Below, piece by piece: positions 17,610 through 26,116 of a DNA stretch of 64,000 nucleotides; the first letter of the stretch is position 1; each line of letters starts with the position of its first letter. Made by a program: the position numbers and the translations under genes. Below the pieces are notes generated by a model. That model saw nothing but the letters and a program-made list of their open reading frames with translations, had not been told where the DNA came from and did not search any database. Origin of the DNA: UBA10329 sp964500205 (GTDB lineage: Bacteria; Bacteroidota; Bacteroidia; UBA10329); NCBI GenBank assembly GCA_964500205.1, contig CAZCNS010000004.1, positions 62,001 to 126,000 on the forward strand, written 5' to 3'.

Positions 17610-18470
17610 ATGATGAGTGATGCTCCCATGCCGCGGTCATTCTTCTGGCATGCCATTAGATTGCAGGAAATTCTTCTAATGACAGGCTTCTCGTTCGTTG
17701 GGGCGCTCTTCACGGAGCCGAATGGATGGTCCCTTTGGAATGTGTCATCTGCGGCATTGGCCATCCTGTTCTATGTGATGGCGGTTTTTTTCCTCAATTC
17801 ATTTGCGGACCACGCGGCAGATGCCACCTCGCAGCGGCTCAGTCATGTGGCACGTGTGCCGAGACGTACGTATCTCATCCTCCTACTTTCGTCTGCAGCA
17901 GCAGTCATGCTGTTCTCTGCTCTGAACAGCGATAGGTTGCTGATCTTGATGTTGGCTTCCCTGCTGCTATGGTGCTTCTACTATTTGCCACCTATTCGGA
18001 TGAAATCCAGACTCCTAGGAGGGACATTTGCACATCTTGCAGGTGGCACTCTTCATTTCCAGATGGGCTACATCGGTTTCGGGATGAGCGATACCGATGG
18101 TTGGTGGATATCTGCGTTTTTCGCCTTCATTCTCGCTGCCGGACATTTCAACCACGAAATGATGGACCATGACACGGATCTTGCGAGTGGATATCGCACC
18201 ACTACCGTGCGTTGGGGCATCAATGCCAGCAAGTGGCTGCGTACCTTTTTCAGCGCCCTGTCAGTTTGTTGGGCGGCATTGCTCTTTCAGTGGCAGATAA
18301 TGTCGTTTGTGCCATTCGCTGCATTCGTGTTGGCCAGCATCGCCATTACCGTTGCCTCAGCGGCTATACCCCAGAACAATGTCAAACTTTTTCAGAGGAT
18401 TTCAAGAGGCCTGTTCCTTGTAGCAGGGCTGACCGTGCTTGCAGAACGGTTGTGGGCACTGCTTACTTGA
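17610..18470 (+). CDS. UbiA-family prenyltransferase (stand-alone)
   Basis: About 286 residues, polytopic, with both UbiA Asp motifs: NSFADHAADATSQRL (NxxxDxxxD) and HEMMDHDTDLASGYRTTTVRWG (DxxxD with the basic tail). This is a fuller and more typical second motif than in the UbiA-GT4 fusion. The family joins polyprenyl groups to acceptors or, in some members, cyclises them at the membrane. The gene faces the main operon and shares its 129-bp control region with the Tat-SDR gene. Its 3' end overlaps that of the convergent methyltransferase gene by 8 bp. Two UbiA enzymes in one cluster suggest two prenyl-transfer steps or one transfer and one cyclisation. Confidence 0.85.
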   Translation: MMSDAPMPRSFFWHAIRLQEILLMTGFSFVGALFTEPNGWSLWNVSSAALAILFYVMAVFFLNSFADHAADATSQRLSHVARVPRRTYLILLLSSAAAVMLFSALNSDRLLILMLASLLLWCFYYLPPIRMKSRLLGGTFAHLAGGTLHFQMGYIGFGMSDTDGWWISAFFAFILAAGHFNHEMMDHDTDLASGYRTTTVRWGINASKWLRTFFSALSVCWAALLFQWQIMSFVPFAAFVLASIAITVASAAIPQNNVKLFQRISRGLFLVAGLTVLAERLWALLT

Positions 18471-19368
18471 CGGCCTTGACCATGCCGTAGCCTACGAGCC
18501 CATTGTCTGTCAGTAACTTGAGCGCAACGCAAGCCTCATAGTGCCGTTTAAGGTCATCGGTCAATTCCCCTTCCAGATTACGGACGGCCTTGTGGTAAGA
18601 ATTCACAATGCCGGGCATCACCGATGCGAGCAGCGATGCGGTGCGCACTTCGCTGAACCCGATGGAGCGCATGTCCTGCTCGTGGTCGTATGCATGGGCT
18701 GCTATCGGTCCAGTGCCGGGTTCGTAAGCACCCCAGCCGATGTTGAAGGTGCGCAGCATAACCTGCTCCTCAGGCGAAGAGGTCGGTCTCAGCTGGAAAT
18801 AGTCAATCACCAAGAAGTGCCCACCGGGCCTTAGGATGCGATACGCCTCGGAGAACAGTGCGCCCTTGTCTGTGGCATGCCACAGGCTTTCCACGGCATA
18901 GGCATGGGATGCTGCCCCGTCCTGCAGACCCGTATGGCAGTAATCCTCTTCGCGCAGGGATACTCTGTTCTTCATTCCATTCTCGTCCATCAACCGTTGG
19001 GCGAAGACCAATTGTGTGGCCGATAGGTTCACCCCGATCACATCAAGCACGGGGAAGTTCTTGGCCATATAAAGGCACGTGCCGCCTATGCCACAGCCCA
19101 GATCTACCACGGTGCCATGTTCTTTTTCGTCAAAACAGAGTTGTTTTGCGATGAAACGGTTGGTCTCAAGCTTGGCCTCATCGTTGTCGGCATCCTCCCT
19201 GTCAAAGATACCGAAGTGCATAGCGAACGACTTGGGGTTGTGGCCCTCCTGGAAGCGGTTGAGCCAACAGGTGTCATAATAGCGGAGCACATCTTCACGG
19301 TTCTTTGTTCCCGTGGCATCGGTCATCTGGTCGGAGGCTTTCATCGTTGTTCCGGGGATGCTTGTCAT
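18463..19368 (-). CDS. SAM-dependent methyltransferase (class I, sterol/tocopherol C-methyltransferase-like)
   Basis: 301 residues with the SAM-binding motif VVDLGCGIGGT, the acidic second strand IGVNLSATQ, EEDYCHTGL and LRPGGHFLVIDYF. The wording GVNLSxTQ with a substrate loop rich in aromatic residues recalls small-molecule methyltransferases of the sterol/tocopherol and geranyl-diphosphate groups. It overlaps the radical SAM gene by four bases (ATGA), so both are translated from one transcript. Probably methylates a carbon or hydroxyl of the lipid product. The exact atom cannot be told. Confidence 0.85.
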   Translation of the reverse strand: MTSIPGTTMKASDQMTDATGTKNREDVLRYYDTCWLNRFQEGHNPKSFAMHFGIFDREDADNDEAKLETNRFIAKQLCFDEKEHGTVVDLGCGIGGTCLYMAKNFPVLDVIGVNLSATQLVFAQRLMDENGMKNRVSLREEDYCHTGLQDGAASHAYAVESLWHATDKGALFSEAYRILRPGGHFLVIDYFQLRPTSSPEEQVMLRTFNIGWGAYEPGTGPIAAHAYDHEQDMRSIGFSEVRTASLLASVMPGIVNSYHKAVRNLEGELTDDLKRHYEACVALKLLTDNGLVGYGMVKAVK

Positions 19369-20945
19369 GAAATGGCCGTCTGCTTGGTGGCGGTTGATGT
19401 GAGGGCGATGATGTGTGCCTCCTGCTCGGGGGTCATTCCGGTCCGTTCGGAGAGCACGGTTCTGTCCACAGACCTTCTTGGTTTCAGTGTGTAAATGGCT
19501 TTTTCGAGTGCAAAATGCAGCAGCCCGAAGAAGCCCTTGGTGTAGTTCAGCAGCTCTGTCGGGTTGCGGATGCTGATGAATTTTTTCCAGATATAGCGGG
19601 GTCGAAAGTAAACCTCGAACGACATTTTCCTATACAGCCGCACGATGTCCTCTGGTGAGAGAGTGTCGATTCGCACAATGGGGGTGGAGCCGTAATACAT
19701 GTCCCAGTCGAAGGTCATGATGCGCCCCTCCTTAACGGCCCAGTTGTACATGTCGTGCCCTGGGAAAGGGGTGAGGATGCCCATGCTCAGGTAGTCGGGG
19801 TCGAGCTCTTTGAGCAGGCGGATGTTCTCATTGATGATCTCCTCAGTGTCACCCGGATTGCCCACCATCATGCAGATCCTCACCTCGATACCGGCATCTT
19901 TCGTCCATTGTATCGCCTTGAAGATCTGTTCCACCTCAACGCCCTTGACGATAGTGTTGAGCACGCCTTGATTGAAGTTCTCCACCCCGAACATGATCTG
20001 CCAGCAGCCCGCTTTGGCCATGTGTTTCAGGAGGTCGGCATTCACAATGTCCACCCGTGCGTAGCAGTGCCAACGGATGTCCAAGGGTTTTTCCAGCAGC
20101 ATGTCACACAGTCGCATAACGTTCTCGTGGTTCACGGTAAAAACGTCATCCTGAAATGAAATGTCCTTGATACCATACGTTTCCGAGAGGAACTTCATCT
20201 CCTCGTAGATCTTCTCGGCCGAACGCACCGTGAGCATCTTTCCCACCGGCCTGCGGCAGAAACTGCATGACCATGGGCATCCCCGCGATGAGACCATCAT
20301 CATGGCGGGCAGCCGCTTGAACGAGCCCAGTATCGGACGGTATTTCTCCACCTCGATGAGGTCGTAGGCCGGCATAGGCAGCTCATCGAGCGTTTTGATG
20401 CGACCCCGCGCACCCGTACGTTCGAAGGTCAAGCCTTCATCCGTATGCTTATGGTAAGCAAGGCCCTTAATCTCAGCGTATGGCAGGCCGTCCAGTAGTT
20501 CTTTCAGCGTCTCCTCGCCCTCTCCGATTACCACTGCGTCAATGGTGCCCTTGTCCAATGCCTCATCGGGTACGAAGGATGCGTGCGCGCCACCAAAGAT
20601 GACTTTCACGTGGGGCAGTACCCGCTTGCAGATGTCGGCCATGCGATAGCACGCGTTCACTGATGGAGTAGTGGTGGTGAATCCGATGACCTTGAGCGCA
20701 GATGCGATGGGCACGATCTCATCCCGCAGGTAGTCCTCGAATTCCGCATCCGTGTTATTGAATCGAAGGTTGCAGTCGAGAATGCTGACCCCGTAATCGA
20801 ACTCACGCACATAGGCGGCCAATGCCAACAGGCCCAGTGGAGGGTCGTAGGACCGCAGGTTGGAATAGAACCCGTCAGGAAAGTCGAAGGGAGGCCATAC
20901 CAGCAGGCAATTCAAATCCCCATCCTGCAGTATCGTGTTGGTCAT
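19365..20945 (-). CDS. B12-binding-domain radical SAM enzyme
   Basis: 526 residues. An N-terminal Rossmann-like B12-binding domain (about 1-150; FGGAHASFVPDEAL and GEGEETL) precedes the radical SAM core with SRGCPWSCSFC, the CxxxCxxC ligand set for the 4Fe-4S cluster. The C-terminal 100 residues are helical and basic. This arrangement is typical of class B radical SAM methylases and of ring-forming or hopanoid-modifying enzymes; cobalamin-dependent methylation of an unactivated carbon is the family-based expectation. A TAAGTTTG promoter element and a small CTCTC/GAGAG hairpin precede the start. Coupled to the methyltransferase downstream of it. Confidence 0.9.
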   Translation of the reverse strand: MTNTILQDGDLNCLLVWPPFDFPDGFYSNLRSYDPPLGLLALAAYVREFDYGVSILDCNLRFNNTDAEFEDYLRDEIVPIASALKVIGFTTTTPSVNACYRMADICKRVLPHVKVIFGGAHASFVPDEALDKGTIDAVVIGEGEETLKELLDGLPYAEIKGLAYHKHTDEGLTFERTGARGRIKTLDELPMPAYDLIEVEKYRPILGSFKRLPAMMMVSSRGCPWSCSFCRRPVGKMLTVRSAEKIYEEMKFLSETYGIKDISFQDDVFTVNHENVMRLCDMLLEKPLDIRWHCYARVDIVNADLLKHMAKAGCWQIMFGVENFNQGVLNTIVKGVEVEQIFKAIQWTKDAGIEVRICMMVGNPGDTEEIINENIRLLKELDPDYLSMGILTPFPGHDMYNWAVKEGRIMTFDWDMYYGSTPIVRIDTLSPEDIVRLYRKMSFEVYFRPRYIWKKFISIRNPTELLNYTKGFFGLLHFALEKAIYTLKPRRSVDRTVLSERTGMTPEQEAHIIALTSTATKQTAIS

Positions 20946-20973
20946 GTTGAAAAACTCTCTTTTGAGAGGAGGA

Positions 20974-20981
20974 CAAACTTA
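20974..20981 (-). promoter_or_regulatory. Candidate -7 element TAAGTTTG for the radical SAM operon
   Basis: Exact TAnnTTTG match on the minus strand, about 29 bases before the ATG at 20945. A 5-bp inverted repeat CTCTC-TTTT-GAGAG follows in the short leader. Back to back with the + strand element at 20990. Confidence 0.45.
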
Positions 20982-20989
20982 CCCGATAA

Positions 20990-20997
20990 TACTTTTG
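20990..20997 (+). promoter_or_regulatory. Candidate -7 element TACTTTTG for the membrane-protein gene
   Basis: Exact TAnnTTTG match followed by GGCG, like the element at 17581. It puts the transcript start near 21004 and so favours the ATG at 21054 over the earlier GTG. Confidence 0.45.
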
Positions 20998-21053
20998 GCG
21001 GTGTGCTTGTTGATGCGGTTGCATGGGATTTTGCACGAGAGATACAGGAACTC

Positions 21054-22772
21054 ATGATTTTCCCTCTACGTTCAGGCGGATTGAGACTCACGGCCATTGT
21101 ATTGGGCGTCATGGTTTTCTGTGGCCTGCTCTCTGTAGCAGGGCTTCAGTTCTATGAGGATGGTATGGATTCCATTGCGCAGACATTTCTCTCCGACCTG
21201 CTTGTGGACGGGGCGGTCGTTGCGCCCTTGGCCACTGGCAAGTGGCTTTTGATCGACCGTCTGCTGTTGTGGCTACAGGGCGTTTGGCCCATGATGGATT
21301 GGTATGGTGCGGTCATGCTACTCTTGATGGGTATCGTGACGGCCATGCTGGTAAGTCTGGTTTGGCCGCATCGATCCGCTACCCGTGGGTTTTCAGGAAT
21401 CATATTTCCGCTGCTCGTCATATCATCAGCGATCCTGTTCACAGAAAATCTGTTTCTGATGCAGTATACTAGGGTGGCTTATTTCCTGTGTATTCTGTCC
21501 ATACTCTCTGTCTTTGTGCGCCTACGGGCAGAGGGTAGAGTACCGGCATTGCATCTATTGGGTATGGTTTCGTGTTTCGGGGCGGGCTCGCTCATCCGCA
21601 TGGAGGCAGCTGCATTGGCGATATTTATGGCTGTGCCTTTACTGGCTTTCATACGTCCGTCTGGGATGGGGATTGTCGACTCAGGATTCCGGGTATTGCT
21701 TGCCCCAGTTCTTCTTGTTGCTGGCGTGTCTGCCCTGATGCTGTTCCCTTCCGAACTGGACAATGATATCCGGCTGTACAATAGGTTGCTGCACAACGCG
21801 GACGGGCTGCGCTACGAAGCTTCTCAGCTTGGCGTAAGTGACGCTTCCGATGCGCTGGCCTATGAGGTGACGCTGATGTATTTCATGAATGACCCGGCCT
21901 ACATCAACAATCGGTTGATAGCGCGTGCAGGGATAATGCCCATGACATCAGCGGCCGCGGTAGCAAGGCATTTTGCTGGTCTGGAGCAGTTCAAGCAACG
22001 GGTTGGGAAGTATGCGCCAGGTTATGTGGCAAATCACTGGGGCCTGTTGCTCTTCGCTCTGTGCTGCTTCCTGTATGCAATGATCTTTCCTGCTATAGAT
22101 GTTGGCACCCGTGCGCTCTTGTTCCTGTTGCTTTCCTATCTGCTTCTTGCGTTACTGATAGCCGGCTACATCAAGATCGAGGACCGGGTATTCAATCCGA
22201 TGCTGCTTACATGGGCTTTGGTAGCGCTGGTATTGTCGGACAGGAACGCAGTGTCAGGAATAGCCATAAGAGTCCTACTGGCTATAGGGGTCGTTGCTTC
22301 GGTGGGTGGCGAGGCCCAGACTTTACAGACCACGATGGAGGAAAAACAGCAGAATGAGACCGATGTCAGGCTGCTGATGGAACATGTTGCGGCACACAAG
22401 GCAGAGTTGGTCGTGGTCGATACCAAGGTGATGGCCCAATTGCATCAGGCCCCCTTCCGCGCGCTCAACCTACCCAATGGCAAAGAGTATTTTTCCATCG
22501 ACAACGGCATCCTGTTCCTCTATCCCGGCTATAAGGCTCGGGCACTGAGGCTTTTCGGTACAAATGACACAGGTGAGATGATGGCGCAGCTGGCCTCTAG
22601 CGAGAACCGCTGCATGTTGATTTCCACCAAATTTCGAGCAGCGCGGGTCACTGATTACTTCAACCGACAACACGGACTTTCACTGGAGATAGACCTGCTG
22701 AACGCTGCGGATGGCATAGTTGATCTCCAATCAGGGGATCCGCACGGACTTATAGCCTACAGGCTGCAATAG
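21054..22772 (+). CDS. Polytopic membrane protein, possibly GT-C glycosyltransferase-like
   Basis: About 572 residues with roughly a dozen hydrophobic segments over the first 420, then a soluble C-terminal part of about 140. I do not recognise a family. The layout (polytopic N-terminal half, first extracytoplasmic loop with acidic residues, soluble C-terminal domain) fits GT-C glycosyltransferases, which use polyprenyl-phosphate sugars, but no diagnostic motif is clear. The start was set by the -7 element at 20990; the frame extends to 21003. It lies alone on the plus strand, tail to tail with the Wzm permease gene (10 bp apart). A role in assembling the exported product is inferred from place only. 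Confidence 0.7.
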   Translation: MIFPLRSGGLRLTAIVLGVMVFCGLLSVAGLQFYEDGMDSIAQTFLSDLLVDGAVVAPLATGKWLLIDRLLLWLQGVWPMMDWYGAVMLLLMGIVTAMLVSLVWPHRSATRGFSGIIFPLLVISSAILFTENLFLMQYTRVAYFLCILSILSVFVRLRAEGRVPALHLLGMVSCFGAGSLIRMEAAALAIFMAVPLLAFIRPSGMGIVDSGFRVLLAPVLLVAGVSALMLFPSELDNDIRLYNRLLHNADGLRYEASQLGVSDASDALAYEVTLMYFMNDPAYINNRLIARAGIMPMTSAAAVARHFAGLEQFKQRVGKYAPGYVANHWGLLLFALCCFLYAMIFPAIDVGTRALLFLLLSYLLLALLIAGYIKIEDRVFNPMLLTWALVALVLSDRNAVSGIAIRVLLAIGVVASVGGEAQTLQTTMEEKQQNETDVRLLMEHVAAHKAELVVVDTKVMAQLHQAPFRALNLPNGKEYFSIDNGILFLYPGYKARALRLFGTNDTGEMMAQLASSENRCMLISTKFRAARVTDYFNRQHGLSLEIDLLNAADGIVDLQSGDPHGLIAYRLQ

Positions 22773-22782
22773 GGTCGGCATC

Positions 22783-23655
22783 TCAAGCATAATCACTGAA
22801 CTCGTCCTCCTTCCGGTGGAAGAAGTACATGCCACCAAGGCAGACCACGGTCATCAAGGCCATCATCAGCGGCCACATCCAATTGAATTCGGTTGACCCG
22901 AACAGCACCCACCGCCAAAGATTCACCACGCTGGCCATGGGGTTGAGGTCGGTGATGAAGCGAAGGTTATCTGGCAGGAAATTGTCTGTGAAAAACACGG
23001 GGGTGACCCATATCCCAAAATAGACGATAAATGGCAGCAGATGAAACAGGTCCCTTCGCTTATAGGCGAATGCCGATACCCAGAATACCACACTCAGCCC
23101 GCAGATGGCGTTGAACAGCAAGACTACAGGCAAGAAAATCACCGTCCAAGAGAGGGACTGACCGTAAAAGAGCATCAGCGGCACGAGCAGCAGCAAACTC
23201 AATCCTAATTCGGCACCTGCCACCAATACCTTAGAGAAAGGTAGGATGGACTTGGGGAAGTAGATCTTCCGAATGAGCACGGCCGATTCCTGAATGCTGT
23301 TGGCTCCCGAGTACACGATGTAGGAGAAAAAGTTCCAACCCAAGAGGCCGCTCAACACGTGAAGCGCATAGGGCAGGTCACCGGCCCTCCATTCGAGCAC
23401 ATATCCGAAGAAGAAGGTGAAGATGAGTAAGGCAGTCAGCGGCTGGATGATGCTCCAGGCCACCCCCAGTGTGGTCTGTGCATACTTCACCTTCAGGTCG
23501 CGGATTGCAAATGCCCAGATGAGGCCCTTGAAGCGGTCTACCTTTCGCAGGTAGTCTCTCAAAGAATCAGGTTCACTGGTGAATACATGCACCACTTCTG
23601 GGACATTTTCCTCCTGCCGAGAACCACGTGCATCCACCTCTTGCCGTCTCATCAT
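22783..23655 (-). CDS. wzm: Wzm-type ABC-2 transporter permease
   Basis: About 290 residues with six hydrophobic segments. RDLKVKYAQTTLGVAWSIIQPL at the N-terminal interface and FPKSILPFSKV, NPMASVVNLWRWVLFG are hallmarks of polysaccharide ABC-2 permeases. It has an unusually long cytoplasmic N-terminus (about 40 residues) before the interface helix. The frame extends upstream but the ATGATG at 23655 overlaps the stop of the methyltransferase gene, which marks the start. Partner of the Wzt ATPase at 15183. Together they would export a lipid-linked or lipid product across the inner membrane. Confidence 0.9.
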   Translation of the reverse strand: MMRRQEVDARGSRQEENVPEVVHVFTSEPDSLRDYLRKVDRFKGLIWAFAIRDLKVKYAQTTLGVAWSIIQPLTALLIFTFFFGYVLEWRAGDLPYALHVLSGLLGWNFFSYIVYSGANSIQESAVLIRKIYFPKSILPFSKVLVAGAELGLSLLLLVPLMLFYGQSLSWTVIFLPVVLLFNAICGLSVVFWVSAFAYKRRDLFHLLPFIVYFGIWVTPVFFTDNFLPDNLRFITDLNPMASVVNLWRWVLFGSTEFNWMWPLMMALMTVVCLGGMYFFHRKEDEFSDYA

Positions 23656-24482
23656 CTGTTCAAGTGGTACAGGTGTGCATCCCTGCCAAGACTGAAGGAT
23701 GGTTTTTGCGCCCTGATCTCGAAGAAATCGATGGGGAATACGTAGCTGTCCCACGAGTCGATCTTCCCGATGCCGAAGATGTTCTGAAAATCGTTGGAGA
23801 TGGTCAAATGTTCAAACTCCTCGGGCGCGACCTGCGGGATGCGCACGAACTCAAGGATGAATCCCTGCCTGCGGATGGCAGACAATACTGCATGAAGGTC
23901 CCCTATCTGGTACTCATACGCGCGATCGATCTGTCCGCAGATGTGGTCGATGTGAAGCTGCTCCCATTCATCGTTGCTCTCGCGTCTGAACAGGTCTTTG
24001 ATGTAAAGCCTGCCGCCCGGCCTCAGCACGTGCCATGCGGAGCGGATGGCGGCTTCCTTGTCCTTTGAATGTCCGAACGATTCCAGAAACACCACTCGGT
24101 CGCATACCTGCTCTCCAAGCACTTCAGGCAGTTTGTGATAGTCTGCAAGGTGAACATTCACGCGCCCCTCCAGGCCTTTGGAGATGATGTTGGCTTGAGC
24201 TTTTTCCACCTGCACAGGGCTGATGGTGCAGGCGTCCACGGTAAGCCCTTCCAGTTTTGATGCGAAATAGGCGGCTGGGCCGCACACGCCACAGCCGGCA
24301 TCGACCACGCTCATCCCACTACCCAGCTCTGCACTCGTGATCGTGTAGTCGAGATAACTGCTCACATCCCGAGTCCGAAAAGCTTGAATGACCTCACCAT
24401 ACACCGCAAGGAACTTATCGGTCGTCTCATCATAGAAACGGCCGGTAGCCCGCGACCCATTATCTTTCTTGTTGAAGGTCAT
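23652..24482 (-). CDS. SAM-dependent methyltransferase (class I)
   Basis: 276 residues with VVDAGCGVCGPAAYFA, ISPVQVEKAQ and VLRPGGRLYIKDLF. It resembles the small-molecule C- or O-methyltransferases that act on isoprenoids, such as geranyl diphosphate 2-C-methyltransferase, although the match is by pattern only. The first Gly loop reads GCGVCG instead of the common GCGxGG. Translation of the Wzm gene is coupled by overlap. In Wzm/Wzt systems a terminal methyl group can mark the chain for export, so this enzyme could either tailor the terpenoid or cap a glycan. Confidence 0.85.
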   Translation of the reverse strand: MTFNKKDNGSRATGRFYDETTDKFLAVYGEVIQAFRTRDVSSYLDYTITSAELGSGMSVVDAGCGVCGPAAYFASKLEGLTVDACTISPVQVEKAQANIISKGLEGRVNVHLADYHKLPEVLGEQVCDRVVFLESFGHSKDKEAAIRSAWHVLRPGGRLYIKDLFRRESNDEWEQLHIDHICGQIDRAYEYQIGDLHAVLSAIRRQGFILEFVRIPQVAPEEFEHLTISNDFQNIFGIGKIDSWDSYVFPIDFFEIRAQKPSFSLGRDAHLYHLNR

Positions 24483-24502
24483 TTGTTAATTAGGTGCAAA
24501 CG

Positions 24503-26104
24503 TCACTCCATCACCCCCAATCCCACCCGTTGTCCATTCACCACGGTGACGAACAGCGCGGGGCCGCTGCTCACGCGGTCGATGGACGTTTCCCCCCCAC
24601 GGAACTCACCCTGTCCAAGCAGCCTGCCCGAAAGATCGTAGAGTTGCCAAGGGCCGTCCGTGCCGCAGATCAGGCGTATGGTGCGGGTGTACGGGTCGTA
24701 GCGAAGGCATTGCAGAGGCTCCTGCAAAGGCATGTCCTCCACGCCTACGATGTCGGTGAGCCGCGCGAGGAAGATATCTCCGTTGATGGCGTTGCCGATG
24801 GAAATATCATCGAATTGTGCGAAGAAGAAGAAGTAGCCAGTGATCATCAGGCTCTCGCCCGGTCCGGCACAGATGCCCATCGGTATGTCGGCACTTCCTG
24901 CACCCGCGCTTTTGAGATAGCGTGTGTGGCCGGAGGGCTCGAGGCAGGCGATGAAGATGTCGTAGCTGTTGCCTTGCAGCGTGTCACTGTCCGATATCAT
25001 CCGTGTGTCGAACATGCCCGTGGTGTAGGTCGTGCCGTCCCAGTTTACCATCAGGCCCTGACAGGTCTCCAGGTCGGTGCCGCCCATGCTGCGGAGCCAG
25101 ACAGGACTTCCGTCAAACCCATTGAACTTGGCCACGAAAACATCATTGTAACCCCGTGAGGAAGCATCATATGGCCCAAAGACAGTGGTCATTTGATACT
25201 GACCGGCCACGTACACGAACCCGTTGTAGTCGCAGCCCACCTGCGTGGCCACATCGAGGTTCACGCCCCCATTGGCCACCGCCCACTGCAACTGGCCCGC
25301 CATGCTGTATTTGGCAAGGAACATGTCTGAGCTGCCAGCGGCATTCAGCACTATGCCGTCAAAATTGGCCGTGGCGAAGAAATCGCCTGCTATGTAGATG
25401 TCGCCCGTGGTGGGGTCGTGGGTCACGCTGGCCGCCACATCATGCTGCGGGCCTCCTCCGCGCTTCACCCAATAGGCGTTGCCATCCGGTTCCATGAAAA
25501 GCACGAAAGCGTCCGTAAGGCCAGATGACAGCATGGATACGTTGGCGAAGGTCGCGCGACCCTGGAAACCTCCAGAAACGACCAGCTTGCCATGACTGTG
25601 GTAGATGATGCCAGTGCCGGTGTCGTCCTGCGGCCCGCCTGCCCTGCGCACCCAGTCGAGGTCACCATCAGGCGTGTACTTGGCGATGAAAATGTCTTGC
25701 CCTCCGGCAGATACCATGCGCACGGTGTCCTCATCCGTTAGCCGGAAATAGGCCCAGTTGGTGAAATGTCCTGTGACATAGATGTTGCCCTGCGGGTCGG
25801 TGACAACACTGCGTGCCAGGTTCTCGGCCGGCCCGCTGATGGACCGAACCCACAGTTGATCCCCATCTGATGTCAATTTGGCGATGAATGCATCGGGGCC
25901 TCCCAGCCCGGTCAGCGTGGTGTCACCGAACCTCGCCACTCCTGAGAATGAACCTGCCATGATGACATTCCCATCGTCATCTGAAGCCACCGCACGGCCC
26001 ACGTCAAGGCCCACTCCACCGGCCTCGTAGGCCCAGTCGAACACCTGCGCACCAGCATCGGGCGCGGCCATCCAGAGCAGGGCTGCGATCACGAATCTTG
26101 ACAT
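24503..26104 (-). CDS. Secreted SBBP beta-propeller repeat protein with T9SS-type C-terminal domain
   Basis: 533 residues. A signal peptide (about residues 1-19, cleavage near AGAQ) is followed by eight or so repeats of about 50 residues with the wording D-x-x-G-N-x-Y-V-x-G-x-F and D-x-F-[IL]-A-K-[YL]-x-x-x-G, the SBBP pattern. The last 75 residues form a sorting domain of Por_Secre_tail type (WQLYDLSGRLLGQGEF). The protein is therefore expected at the cell surface or outside, exported by Sec and then the type IX system. The gene is 20 bp downstream of the methyltransferase start in the divergent sense of the cluster, and is probably cotranscribed with the lipoprotein gene (12 bp). Function unknown. 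Confidence 0.85.
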   Translation of the reverse strand: MSRFVIAALLWMAAPDAGAQVFDWAYEAGGVGLDVGRAVASDDDGNVIMAGSFSGVARFGDTTLTGLGGPDAFIAKLTSDGDQLWVRSISGPAENLARSVVTDPQGNIYVTGHFTNWAYFRLTDEDTVRMVSAGGQDIFIAKYTPDGDLDWVRRAGGPQDDTGTGIIYHSHGKLVVSGGFQGRATFANVSMLSSGLTDAFVLFMEPDGNAYWVKRGGGPQHDVAASVTHDPTTGDIYIAGDFFATANFDGIVLNAAGSSDMFLAKYSMAGQLQWAVANGGVNLDVATQVGCDYNGFVYVAGQYQMTTVFGPYDASSRGYNDVFVAKFNGFDGSPVWLRSMGGTDLETCQGLMVNWDGTTYTTGMFDTRMISDSDTLQGNSYDIFIACLEPSGHTRYLKSAGAGSADIPMGICAGPGESLMITGYFFFFAQFDDISIGNAINGDIFLARLTDIVGVEDMPLQEPLQCLRYDPYTRTIRLICGTDGPWQLYDLSGRLLGQGEFRGGETSIDRVSSGPALFVTVVNGQRVGLGVME

Positions 26105-26116
26105 GGTTCAGCTCGG

